Part shown: positions 43,305-55,793 of the stretch, piece after piece | Layout: each line of letters opens with the position of its first letter | Numbering within the stretch: the stretch's first letter is position 1 | NCBI GenBank assembly: GCA_016185275.1 | Contig: JACPNX010000021.1 | Span: forward strand, 1-64,000 | Source of the DNA: Actinomycetota bacterium | GTDB lineage: Bacteria; Actinomycetota; Acidimicrobiia; Acidimicrobiales; Iamiaceae | Length of the DNA: 64,000 nucleotides | Reading direction: 5' to 3' | Made by a program: the position numbers and the translations under genes | Notes under the pieces: model-generated | Told to the model about the DNA's origin: nothing | The model's input: the letters and a program-made list of their open reading frames with translations, nothing else | Database searches by the model: none

Positions 43305-44210
43305 TCAGCGCGGCGCGACGGGGCGGGTGGCGAGCGACTCGGGGGGAGGCCCGTAGCGGCCCTGTGCGTGGTCGGCGAGCGCCCGCACCCGGGCCGCGGG
43401 AGCGAAGATCCAGGGTCGGGCCGACGGCACCGCCAGTCCCTTGGCCAGGTGGATCAGCGCGATGGCCGTGCGCACCCCGGCCTTGTAGGCGCCGAAGTGG
43501 TCGCGCACGAGGAGCAACGTGTTGCGCAGCATGAGGTAGTCCACGACGTCGCTGCGCCCGCCGAGGTTCGGGTTGCGCACCCGCGCCCCCCGCACGAGCC
43601 CGACCTCCCAGCCCGCGCGCCGCGCCCGCTCCCCCAGGTCGGCCTCCTCGCAGTAGGCGAAGTAGCGCTCGTCGAACAGGCCGATCGCCTCGAGGCACGA
43701 CCGCCGCGCGAACATCAGGGTGCCGTGCGGGTAGCCGCAGGCCTCCCAACCGTCGGCGGCACCGACGGATGGATCCGGCGGCAGGGTGATGCCACCGAAG
43801 TACGGGTCGACGACGGGGACGCGCCCGTCCCCGACGTCGGCCGACGCCAGGCCGGCCCGGGGCCGGGCCCGGACGGCATCCATGACGCGGCGCAGGCAGC
43901 CGGGATCGGGCAGCGCGTCGTGGGGCGCCACGGCCACCCACTCGCCCTCGTGCACCGCCAGCCAGTGGCGCAGGCCAACGTTGGCTCCGGGACCGAAGCC
44001 CAGGTTGGCGTGGGCTTCGAGCAGCTCCGCCGTGTCCGGCAAGCCGGCCCTCAGCCGGTCGAGGTGCTCGGGCGACGAGCCGTTGTCGACCACGACCATG
44101 CGCACGGCGAGCCCCTGCGCGCAGAACGCCTCCACCGACGCGAGGCAGCGCTCCGGCTGGCCCCAGTGCACCAGCACGACGGTCAGGGGCTCCACGGAAC
44201 TGGGCGTCAC
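43305..44210 (-). CDS. GT2 family glycosyltransferase (rhamnosyltransferase-like)
   Basis: 301 residues from GTG 44210, with CAGGGG upstream. GT-A fold: LTVVLVHWGQPERCLASVEAF, VVVDNGSSPEHLDRL, NLGFGPGANVGLRHWL, VAVAPHDALPDPGCLRRV (modified DxD), GTLMFARRSCLEAIGLFDERYFAYCEEADLGERARRAGW with the ED catalytic pair, and NPNLGGRSDVVDYLMLRN. This NxGFGxGxN and FFxYxEDxDL-like pattern is usual for rhamnosyl or galactofuranosyl transferases such as WbbL and GlfT. It sits alone between the EAL gene and the conservon. The specific sugar is not determinable. Confidence 0.85.
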   Translation of the reverse strand: MTPSSVEPLTVVLVHWGQPERCLASVEAFCAQGLAVRMVVVDNGSSPEHLDRLRAGLPDTAELLEAHANLGFGPGANVGLRHWLAVHEGEWVAVAPHDALPDPGCLRRVMDAVRARPRAGLASADVGDGRVPVVDPYFGGITLPPDPSVGAADGWEACGYPHGTLMFARRSCLEAIGLFDERYFAYCEEADLGERARRAGWEVGLVRGARVRNPNLGGRSDVVDYLMLRNTLLLVRDHFGAYKAGVRTAIALIHLAKGLAVPSARPWIFAPAARVRALADHAQGRYGPPPESLATRPVAPR

Positions 44211-44242
44211 CCCTGATTCACTACTACGCGCGCCCTCCGGTG

Positions 44243-44275
44243 CGGCACCTGCCGGAAACGGGGGAGCAGGTGCCG
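44243..44275 (-). terminator. Terminator hairpin downstream of the conservon
   Basis: CGGCACCTGC and GCAGGTGCCG are a perfect 10-bp stem around a 13-nt loop. It lies 18 nt past the GTPase stop on the minus strand and just upstream of the GT2 gene, so it should end the four-gene conservon message. Confidence 0.6.
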
Positions 44276-44292
44276 TGCCGGGTGGCGACGGG

Positions 44293-44859
44293 TCAGACGC
44301 CCGCGCCCGCCCGCACGAGGGCGTGCTGCACGAGCTCGAGCAGGGTGGCCTTCGTCTGGTTGCGGTCCCGGGCGTCGGTGAGCACGATGGGCGTGTCGGG
44401 CGAGACGCCGAGCGCCTCGCGCACCGCCTCGGGCGTGTGGGCCACCAGACCGTCCCAGCAGTTGACGCCGACGACGAACGGGATCTGGTGCTCCTCGAAG
44501 TAGTCGACCGCGGGGAAGCTGTCCTCGAGGCGGCGGGTGTCGATCAGCACGACGGCGCCGATGGCGCCCCGTACGAGGTCGTCCCACATGAACCAGAACC
44601 GCTCCTGGCCGGGCGTGCCGAACAGGTAGAGGATCAGGTCGCTGCCGAGGCTGATGCGACCGAAGTCCATCGCCACCGTCGTGCTCGTCTTCGTCGAGAC
44701 CTTCGACGTGTCGTCGATGCCCTCCGAGACCTTGGTGAGGGCGGCTTCGGTCGTCAGCGGTTCGATCTCGGAGATCGAGCCCACGAAGGTCGTCTTGCCG
44801 ACCGCGAACCCGCCGGCCACGACGATCTTGACCGGAAGCGGTGCCGAGGTTTCGTCCAT
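44293..44859 (-). CDS. cvnD: Conservon small GTPase (CvnD/MglA-like)
   Basis: 188 residues. P-loop AGGFAVGKTTFVGS, switch I TSTTVAMDFGRI, switch II LFGTPGQERFWFMWDDL, and VVGVNCWDG in place of the usual NKxD specificity motif, a feature of this family. It is a Ras/MglA-type GTPase that in Streptomyces conservons assembles with CvnA-C at the membrane, in a manner likened to eukaryotic GPCR complexes. ATG 44859 is chosen because a GGAG site lies 9 nt upstream; ATG 44868 is in frame but touches that site. It is the last gene of the operon, 16 nt after cvnC. Confidence 0.9.
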   Translation of the reverse strand: MDETSAPLPVKIVVAGGFAVGKTTFVGSISEIEPLTTEAALTKVSEGIDDTSKVSTKTSTTVAMDFGRISLGSDLILYLFGTPGQERFWFMWDDLVRGAIGAVVLIDTRRLEDSFPAVDYFEEHQIPFVVGVNCWDGLVAHTPEAVREALGVSPDTPIVLTDARDRNQTKATLLELVQHALVRAGAGV

Positions 44860-44875
44860 TCCATCCATCTCCACG

Positions 44876-45235
44876 TCAGAGGGCTTGCAGCCCGTCGAAG
44901 ACCCGTTCCAGCAACCTGAGGCTGGGACGCTCGCCCTTGGCGTGCGAGCGGTTGAAGTCGACGAGACCTTCGTCGACCATGTCACCCACGAGCACCCGGG
45001 CTACCCCGAGGGCTATGTGGAGGTGGGCGGAGATCTCCGCCACTGACATCGGCGTGGCGCAGAGCCGCAGGATCTGTCCCCGCTCCATGCTCATCCGAGG
45101 CGCCTGCTCGCGGCCGGGGGCCGTGGGCACGACGATCGTCTCGATCGGGATGTCGGTCTTCCCGCGCGTCCTGCCCCCGGTTATCGCATACGGCCGGACG
45201 CGGATACCCGGGCCGTCGTCGCGCATCGAGCTCAT
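44876..45235 (-). CDS. cvnC: Conservon DUF742 protein (CvnC)
   Basis: 119 residues from ATG 45235, with GAGGAGG 9 nt upstream. It opens with the DUF742 signature IRVRPYAITGGRTRGKTDIPIETIV and continues ILRLCATPMSVAEISAHLHIALGVARVLVGDM, a winged-helix-like fold, ending LLERVFDGLQAL. It links the roadblock protein and GTPase in the conservon complex. Regulation of development or metabolism is known for Streptomyces cvn operons; the input here is unknown. Confidence 0.92.
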   Translation of the reverse strand: MSSMRDDGPGIRVRPYAITGGRTRGKTDIPIETIVVPTAPGREQAPRMSMERGQILRLCATPMSVAEISAHLHIALGVARVLVGDMVDEGLVDFNRSHAKGERPSLRLLERVFDGLQAL

Positions 45236-45284
45236 CGCCACACCTCCTCGTCCGTTCGTCGATCCCCCACCGGTCCTCCTCGGC

Positions 45285-45716
45285 TCAGCGCGCCAGCGCC
45301 GACTGGAGCTCCATGCGGAGATCCGGTGTGAGCACCGCACCGCAGCGCTCGACCAGGACGGCCATCTCGTAGCCGACCAGGCCGACGTCGCAGGACGCCG
45401 AGGCGACCACGGCGAGGCAGGAGCCGTCGCTGATGCCGGTCACGAAGAGGAAGGCGTGCTCCATCTCGATGATGATCTGGCTCACGTGGCCGCCGCCGAA
45501 GCGACCGGCGGCGCCGTAGGCCAGGCCGATGAACCCCGAGGCGACGGCGGCGAACCGGTCTGCGGCGTCACGCTCGAGCCCCCGGCTGGTGGCCATGGGC
45601 AGGCCGTCGGCCGACACGACGACCGCCTCGCTCACTCCGGGGACGCGGTCCACGAAGTTGGTGACGAGGAAGTTGACGTTCTTGGCTTCGTTACTGAGGT
45701 CCACCGTGTGTCTCAA
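45285..45716 (-). CDS. cvnB: Conservon roadblock/LC7 protein (CvnB)
   Basis: 143 residues of the roadblock/longin fold: NVNFLVTNFVDRVPGVSEAVVVSADGLPMA, then AAVASGFIGLAYGAAGRFGGG and LFVTGISDGSCLAVVASASCDVGLVGYEM. Such proteins act as GTPase-activating or scaffold partners of MglA-like GTPases. TTG 45716 overlaps the sensor-kinase stop (TTGA). GTG 45704, four codons in, is the alternative and fits the usual family N-terminus equally well. Confidence 0.92.
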   Translation of the reverse strand: MRHTVDLSNEAKNVNFLVTNFVDRVPGVSEAVVVSADGLPMATSRGLERDAADRFAAVASGFIGLAYGAAGRFGGGHVSQIIIEMEHAFLFVTGISDGSCLAVVASASCDVGLVGYEMAVLVERCGAVLTPDLRMELQSALAR

Positions 45717-48322
45717 CCCTCTGCTCGCGGGCCGCCGTCGGCGGCCTCTCCGACCTTCGCCTGCTGCTGGCCCGTCTTGAAGCGGGACAGCATGTTGCGG
45801 ATCTCCTCGGGCGAGCGCTGGGTCGCGCCCGCACCGCTAGTCCGGTCCGTGTCGGCACCGGGCAGCTTTCGACCCGTGCTGCCCGAGCGCGGCGCGCGCT
45901 TCGCCAGACCGGTCGAGGTCCTCTCGCTCACGACGTTCGCCGGGGCCTCGGCCTCGGCCGCCGCTCCGCTGAAGAGGCGGGGGGCGGGCGCCGCGGTGGC
46001 CGTCGGCGCGGGTGCCCCGAACAGCCGGGTGGTCTCGGCCGCCGTGGCGCCGAACGGGTTGGGCTCGGCCGGTCCCTCGGCGAAGACGGGCAGCGGTTCG
46101 GGCTCGACGTCTTCCCCCGGCATGGGCTCGGGCAGGTCGCTGCCCGCCGGGCGGGAGCTGCCGCCACCGAAGAGCCCTTCACGGGGGCGACCGTCGTCCG
46201 AGGCGGACGTCTCGCCGTCGACGAGCGCGGCCAGCGCGTCGTCGAAGGCCTTGCCCGTGGGCACCGCCTCCTCGAGCGTTCCGGCGAGGCTGACGGGGGC
46301 GTCGACGACCTCGCGGACAGCCTCGATCACCGGGCGGGTCTCGACCGGGGTCGGCGCCGGCGCCGCCTCGGGCATGCTGGGAACGTCCTCGACGAGGACC
46401 GCCTCGGGCACGGTCACCAGCGCCGTCACGCCGCCCGAGGGCGACGCCATGAGGCGCACGGTGATCCCGAACCGCTGGGACAGCCGGCCGATCACGATGA
46501 AGCCGAGCGAGCGCGACATGGACAGGCCCATGAGGGGCGGCTGGGCGAGGAGCTGGTTGGCCTCGGCGAGCTGCTCGGCGCTCATGCCGATCCCGTGGTC
46601 GGTGATGGTGAGGACGTAGCCGTCGGCGTTGCGCTGGCCGGCCACCTCGACGTTGGTCTCGGGCGGAGAGAACGCCGCCGAGTTCTCCATCAGCTCCGAC
46701 AGGAGGTGGGCGATGTCGGGCGCCGACTGGGAGGTGACGTCGACGTCGTCGAGCGAGACGATCTCGATCCGGCCGTAGTCCTCCACCTCGCCGAGCGCGG
46801 CCCGCACCACGTCGCCCATGGCGACCGGCCGGCCCCGGCGGCGGTTCGGCTCGGCCCCGGCCAGCACGAGCAGCGACTCGGCGTTGCGGCGCTGGCGGGT
46901 GGCGAGGTGGTCGAGGCGGAACAGGTTCTCGAGCTGGTCGGGATCTTCCTCGTCCCGCTCGAGCTGGTCGATGAACTCGATCTGGCGGTCGAGCAGCGCC
47001 TGGTTCCGGCGGGCGAGGTTCACGAACATCTCGCCGATGCCCTTGCGCAGCAGGCGGGCCTGCTCGGTGGCGACGTCGACCGCGGTGCGCTGGATGGAGT
47101 TCACGGCCTCGGCGAGATGGCTGATCTCCTTGGAGCCGCCGACGTCGCGGATGGGAGCCATCGAATCGGCGAGGTGCGAGACGTCCTCTTCGGCCGGGTT
47201 CTGGAGGCTGTCCACGAGGCGGGGGAGCTGATCCTGGGCCAGCTCGTCGACGGCTCCGGTCAGGCGGTTGATCGGACGAGTGATGGATGCGGCCACCACC
47301 CAGGCGAGCACCAGAGACAGGGCGAACGACAGCAGCGCAGCCGTCAGGTAGAGGCGCGAGGCCCGGTTGGCTCGGCTGGCCTGATCGGAGGCCAGGCGGG
47401 CGAGCGCCTGGAACCGCGCGCTGCGGAAGCTGCGCACGATGGACGTCTTGCGGTCGACCGAGCGCACGAAGTCGGTGAAGGAGGCGGCGAGCTTGGTGGC
47501 GTTCGGCTGGAGCGCGTCCAGGCGGACCTGGCGCACGGCGTCGACGTCCGAGCCGGCCACCGCGTTGCGGAAGTCCTGGCGGACCGTCGGGGTGGCGGTC
47601 TGCAGGAACACACCGAGCTGGAGGTCTTCGGTGCCGGCGTAGGAGGCGAAGTTGAGCCGCACGTCGCTGGCGGTGCGGCCGAGGCCGGCGCTGCTGCCCG
47701 TGCCGCCGGTGGCGCCGCTGTCCCGGAAGCCCCCCTCGGAGAGGACGCCGGCGAGCAACGTCGACGTCCGGTCGGCGGCCGACTCGTAGGCGGTGAGCGC
47801 GGCGGCGTTCTGGATGTTGGACGCAAGCGTCGGGTCGCGCATCTCGTCCACGAAGCCGGCGATGATGCTCTGGACCGAATCGTCGATCGACGCGTACTGG
47901 CGGATGATCTCGTACCAGTCGGTGTCACGCGAGTCGGTCTGGCCCCGCAGCGACGGCAGGAAGCCGATGGACGCCGACGCCTTGGAGACGGTCTGGCGGT
48001 CCTGGGCGCTGGCGTCCGTGGCCATCGTGGCCCTGAGGGCGCGGTAGGCCCGGTCGGTGGCGATCCGCTGAGCGGCGAGCTTGGGCCGGTAGGCCGCTCC
48101 GCCCTGCGACAGGAAGGCCACCGAGAACAGCGACTCGGCCTGGAGCTCGTTGGCCACCGCGGCGGCCTGCTCGGCGAGGCGGATGCGGCCGGCGTCGGCA
48201 CGGGAGGCGCCGGCTTCGGCGTTGCGCTGGCGGGCGCCCAGGGTGGACAGGACGAGCAGGGCCACCAGCGGCGCGGCGATGATCAGGATCAGCTTCGTTC
48301 GGATCTTCGGCGTCTGGAACAT
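45713..48322 (-). CDS. cvnA: Conservon sensor histidine kinase-like protein (CvnA)
   Basis: 869 residues from ATG 48322. Membrane helix about 10-32 (LILIIAAPLVALLVLSTL), a periplasmic nitrate-sensing-like helical domain (FLSQGGAAYRPKLA...), a second helix about 330-352 (LYLTAALLSFALSLVLAW), HAMP (ASITRPINRLTGAVDEL), a long coiled coil with the putative phosphoacceptor in LFRLDHLATRQRRNAESLL, and an ATPase domain with the N-box LLSELMENSAAFSPPET and G-box ITDHGIGMS. The last 270 residues are a Pro/Glu/Ala-rich unstructured tail ending in a small conserved block (QRSPEEIRNMLSRFKTGQQQA). It heads the cvnABCD operon. The ATG has only a weak ribosome site (CGGGGC). Confidence 0.92.
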   Translation of the reverse strand: MFQTPKIRTKLILIIAAPLVALLVLSTLGARQRNAEAGASRADAGRIRLAEQAAAVANELQAESLFSVAFLSQGGAAYRPKLAAQRIATDRAYRALRATMATDASAQDRQTVSKASASIGFLPSLRGQTDSRDTDWYEIIRQYASIDDSVQSIIAGFVDEMRDPTLASNIQNAAALTAYESAADRTSTLLAGVLSEGGFRDSGATGGTGSSAGLGRTASDVRLNFASYAGTEDLQLGVFLQTATPTVRQDFRNAVAGSDVDAVRQVRLDALQPNATKLAASFTDFVRSVDRKTSIVRSFRSARFQALARLASDQASRANRASRLYLTAALLSFALSLVLAWVVAASITRPINRLTGAVDELAQDQLPRLVDSLQNPAEEDVSHLADSMAPIRDVGGSKEISHLAEAVNSIQRTAVDVATEQARLLRKGIGEMFVNLARRNQALLDRQIEFIDQLERDEEDPDQLENLFRLDHLATRQRRNAESLLVLAGAEPNRRRGRPVAMGDVVRAALGEVEDYGRIEIVSLDDVDVTSQSAPDIAHLLSELMENSAAFSPPETNVEVAGQRNADGYVLTITDHGIGMSAEQLAEANQLLAQPPLMGLSMSRSLGFIVIGRLSQRFGITVRLMASPSGGVTALVTVPEAVLVEDVPSMPEAAPAPTPVETRPVIEAVREVVDAPVSLAGTLEEAVPTGKAFDDALAALVDGETSASDDGRPREGLFGGGSSRPAGSDLPEPMPGEDVEPEPLPVFAEGPAEPNPFGATAAETTRLFGAPAPTATAAPAPRLFSGAAAEAEAPANVVSERTSTGLAKRAPRSGSTGRKLPGADTDRTSGAGATQRSPEEIRNMLSRFKTGQQQAKVGEAADGGPRAEG

Positions 48323-48480
48323 GTGAGCCCCGCTTGTCCTGGTGGCGACGGCCGCGACGGAGGTCGAGTCGCTCTCCCGGCCGGTCGGTTGTCTCCGTCT
48401 CTGTCGGCCCACGGCCGGTGAAGTTGAAGGGTCCGTTCGGACCACCGCATCCCGTTACATGCCGCCGCGCGGCGTTGCGG

Positions 48481-48681
48481 TTCGGGTTCCGCTTCGGCGC
48501 GGGGTACGGGATCGGGCGCATCCTCGTGGGCTGGGGCCTCTACCTGGTGGCCTTCGCCTGGATGCTGTACCGGGACCACCTGGCCGGCCGGACCGGCCAG
48601 AGCATGGGGATGAGGCTGTCCGGCCTGCGGCTCGTGGGCGAGCAGACCGGCCAGCCCATCGGTGGCAGCCAGGGCGGGTGA
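48481..48681 (+). pseudogene. Truncated RDD-family membrane protein fragment
   Basis: This frame reads GRILVGWGLYLVAFAWML, then GRTGQSMGMRLSGLRLVGEQTGQPIGGSQGG and stop. It matches the middle of the intact RDD protein that follows (LNGAKGQSPGKALTGLKVVGEDTGQVIGGGMG). The first RDD helix with its Arg-Asp-Asp region and the last helix are missing, and the text stops right after the conserved GxxIGG turn. No good start exists. It is best read as a decayed tandem copy, although a small product from GTG 48526 cannot be excluded. Confidence 0.6.
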
Positions 48682-48723
48682 GCCCCCTCACGAGACATCC
48701 CCGACCGCTCGACCGCCCCTGGC

Positions 48724-48729
48724 TACACT
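48724..48729 (+). promoter_or_regulatory. Candidate -10 of the RDD gene
   Basis: TACACT lies 30 nt upstream of ATG 48760, which has its own AGGGGAGG ribosome site. No -35 match is evident. Confidence 0.35.
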
Positions 48730-48759
48730 TCGGCCAAGCACCACAGGGGAGGCCCCACG

Positions 48760-49407
48760 ATGAGCGATGTGCCCCCTCCGCCGGGCGGCGGATTCGGCGA
48801 GACACCACACGGCGGGTTCGACCCTCCGCCGCCACCACCGGGAACGGGCGCGATGCCTCCGCCTCCCCCCGGCCCCGCCGGCATGCCTCCGCCGCCGATA
48901 CCGGCCGGGATGCCCGCGTACGGCGCACCCATCGGAGGCGGGTACGGCGCCGCTCCGGGGCAGCTCGCCGAGTGGCCCCAGCGGGCGGTGGCGTACCTGA
49001 TCGACGCCGCCATCATCTTCGTGGCCTTCATCGCGGTGATCATCGTCGCCGCCATCCTGGGGGCCATCTCGAGCACGCTGGGCGTGCTGTTCGGCCTCGT
49101 CGGATACCTCGCCGTCTTCGTCGCTGCCTTCTACTTCGCCTACCTCAACGGCGCGAAGGGCCAGAGCCCGGGCAAGGCACTGACCGGGCTGAAGGTCGTC
49201 GGCGAGGACACGGGCCAGGTGATCGGCGGGGGGATGGGCATCGTCCGGCAGATCGCCCACTTCGTCGATTCGCTCATCTGCTACATCGGCTGGCTGTTCC
49301 CCCTGTGGGATCCCAAGAAGCAGACCATCGCCGACAAGCTCATGCACACGGTCGTCGTCACCGGCGCTCCCCGGCAGAGCTTCGGGCCTGACCTCTTCAA
49401 GGCCTGA
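48760..49407 (+). CDS. RDD-family membrane protein with Pro/Gly-rich head
   Basis: 215 residues. Residues 1-68 are Pro/Gly-rich and disordered (runs of PPPP and GAPIGGGYG). The RDD domain follows: LAEWPQRAVAYLIDAAIIFVA with the Arg and Asp of the name, helix IAVIIVAAILGAI, helix VGYLAVFVAAFYFAYLNG, the conserved loop KGQSPGKALTGLKVVGEDTG, and a last helix FVDSLICYIGWLFPLWDPKKQ with TIADKLMHTVVV. RDD proteins are inner-membrane proteins; some have been reported as Na+/H+ antiporters, but most are unassigned. It is followed by a strong terminator hairpin. Confidence 0.85.
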   Translation: MSDVPPPPGGGFGETPHGGFDPPPPPPGTGAMPPPPPGPAGMPPPPIPAGMPAYGAPIGGGYGAAPGQLAEWPQRAVAYLIDAAIIFVAFIAVIIVAAILGAISSTLGVLFGLVGYLAVFVAAFYFAYLNGAKGQSPGKALTGLKVVGEDTGQVIGGGMGIVRQIAHFVDSLICYIGWLFPLWDPKKQTIADKLMHTVVVTGAPRQSFGPDLFKA

Positions 49408-49432
49408 CCCCACCGCACTCTCGACCCGCAAC

Positions 49433-49457
49433 GGGCCCCGCCTTCGTGGCGGGGCCC
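49433..49457. terminator. Bidirectional terminator between RDD gene and gltD
   Basis: GGGCCCCGCC-TTCGT-GGCGGGGCCC is a perfect 10-bp stem with a 5-nt loop containing TTCG. It lies 25 nt past the RDD stop and 15 nt past the gltD stop from the other side. Confidence 0.75.
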
Positions 49458-49472
49458 CGGCGCGCCCGGCGC

Positions 49473-50924
49473 TCAGCGGATGGGTGCGTCGGTGGGCCGG
49501 ACCGGAGCCGGTAGCGCGGTGTCGCCCTCGAGGTAGCGGTCGACCGCGGCCGCGCAGGCGCGGCCCTCGGCGATGGCCCACACGATGAGGCTCTGGCCGC
49601 GACCCATGTCGCCGGCGACGAAGACCCCGGGCACGTTGGTGGCCCAGTCGCCGTCGCGGGCGACGTTGCCCCGGGCGTCGTAGGCGACACCGAGGTGCTC
49701 GAGCAGCGCGCCCTTCTCCGGGCCGACGAAGCCCATGGCCAGCAGCACCAACTCGCACTCGATCTCGAAGTCGGTGCCGTCCACCTTCGCGAAGCGACCT
49801 TCGACCAGCTCGACCTCGTGGCCCACGAGGGCGCGGACCCGGCCGTGCTCGTCGCCCGCGAAGCGCTCGGTGTTCACCGAGAATAGGCGCTCGCCGCCCT
49901 CTTCGTGCGCGGCCGAGCTGCGCATCATGAGCGGCCAGGTCGGCCAAGGTGTGGCGTCGGCCCGGTGGTCCGGTGGCCTCGGCATGATCTCGAGCTGGTG
50001 CACCGAGCGCGCCCCCTGGCGGTGCGCGGTGCCGAGGCAGTCGGCGCCCGTGTCGCCGCCGCCGATGATCACGACCCGCTTGCCCGCCGCGGTGATCGAC
50101 GGCTCCGGGACGTCGCCCTGCTGCACGCGGTTGGCGATCGGCAGGTACTCCATCGCCTGGTGGATGCCGTCGAGCTCGCGGCCCGGGATCGGCAGGTCGC
50201 GCCAGGCCGTGGCACCGCCGGCGAGGACCACGGCGTCGAACTGGTCCCTCAGGTCGCCGGCCGTGATGTCGCGGCCCACGTCGACCGAGGTGCGCAGCTC
50301 GGTGCCCTCGGCCCGCATCTGCGCGAGGCGCCGGTCGAGGAACCGCTTCTCCATCTTGAACTCGGGGATGCCGTAGCGCAGGAGACCGCCGATGCGGTCG
50401 GCCCGCTCGAAGACCACGACCGCGTGCCCGGCCCGGGTGAGTTGCTGCGCGGCGGCCAGACCCGCCGGGCCCGAGCCGACCACTGCCACGCGCTTGCCGG
50501 TCCGGCGCGACGGCCGCACCGGCTTGACCCACCCCTCGCTGAACGCTCGCTCGATGATCTCGACTTCGACCTGCTTGATCGTGACCGGGTCCTGGTTGAT
50601 GCCGAGCACGCACGATGCCTCGCACGGCGCGGGGCACAGGCGCCCCGTGAACTCCGGGAAGTTGTTGGTTGCGTGCAGGCGCTCGATGGCGTCGCGCCAG
50701 TGGTCCCGGTAGACGAGGTCGTTCCAGTCCGGGATCAGGTTGCCGAGCGGGCAACCGTTGTTGCAGAACGGGATGCCGCAGTCCATGCAGCGACCGGCCT
50801 GCGTGCGCAGCCGGTCGTCGGGGAACGGCTCGTACACCTCGCGCCAGTCCTTGACGCGCACGGGCACGGGCCGGCGCCTCGGCACCTCGCGGCCGTGCTT
50901 CATGAAGCCGGTGGTGTCACCCAT
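49473..50924 (-). CDS. gltD: Glutamate synthase small subunit GltD
   Basis: 483 residues from ATG 50924, with GAGG about 10 nt upstream. It carries two N-terminal Fe-S cysteine clusters (CMDCGIPFCNNGCP and CPAPCEASC), an FAD site VAVVGSGPAGLAAAQQL with ERADRIGGLLRYGIP, and an NADPH site VVIIGGGDTGADCLGTA, then GHEVELVEGRFAKVDGTDFE and GVFVAGDMGRGQSLIVWAIAEGR. It passes electrons from NADPH to the large subunit for conversion of glutamine plus 2-oxoglutarate to two glutamates. It lies 65 nt after gltB in the same operon. Confidence 0.95.
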   Translation of the reverse strand: MGDTTGFMKHGREVPRRRPVPVRVKDWREVYEPFPDDRLRTQAGRCMDCGIPFCNNGCPLGNLIPDWNDLVYRDHWRDAIERLHATNNFPEFTGRLCPAPCEASCVLGINQDPVTIKQVEVEIIERAFSEGWVKPVRPSRRTGKRVAVVGSGPAGLAAAQQLTRAGHAVVVFERADRIGGLLRYGIPEFKMEKRFLDRRLAQMRAEGTELRTSVDVGRDITAGDLRDQFDAVVLAGGATAWRDLPIPGRELDGIHQAMEYLPIANRVQQGDVPEPSITAAGKRVVIIGGGDTGADCLGTAHRQGARSVHQLEIMPRPPDHRADATPWPTWPLMMRSSAAHEEGGERLFSVNTERFAGDEHGRVRALVGHEVELVEGRFAKVDGTDFEIECELVLLAMGFVGPEKGALLEHLGVAYDARGNVARDGDWATNVPGVFVAGDMGRGQSLIVWAIAEGRACAAAVDRYLEGDTALPAPVRPTDAPIR

Positions 50925-50989
50925 GATCGATCGTCCTCGTGTGGGGCTGGCGGCGCCGGCGGTCGGGGAATAGGTCGGGCCGGCGGCGC

Positions 50990-55585
<4,596 letters not shown>

Positions 55586-55651
55586 GCGTCCTTCCTCGGG
55601 TGACGGAGGGGTGGTCCGCCGGGACGACGCTGGCCCGTGGCAGGTCGGGTC

Positions 55652-55657
55652 ACAGTA
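55652..55657 (-). promoter_or_regulatory. Candidate -10 of the gltBD operon
   Basis: The minus strand reads TACTGT about 66 nt upstream of the gltB ATG. It is part of a 208-bp divergent region with the aminopeptidase promoter. No clear -35 is visible. Confidence 0.35.
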
Positions 55658-55780
55658 GCGGCCGTCCTCGGCCCCCCACCAACCGCTTACCGCCGCCCGC
55701 GCCCGTCACGCTCGGCGCACCCGCTCGCCCCCGCCACGCCCCAGCGCAGCCCAGCGCGGCGCGGCCTGGCGCAGCGTCGG

Positions 55781-55786
55781 TATGGT
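55781..55786 (+). promoter_or_regulatory. -10 hexamer for leaderless aminopeptidase gene
   Basis: TATGGT ends 7 nt before ATG 55794, with no ribosome site between. An in-frame ATG at 55782 lies inside this hexamer and is therefore unlikely to be the start. Confidence 0.5.
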
Positions 55787-55793
55787 CCGCGCC

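Noticed and set aside
55782-55793. ATG 55782 as start of the M18 aminopeptidase
   Set aside because: It lies inside the TATGGT -10 hexamer; ATG 55794, 7 nt downstream, fits a leaderless start.
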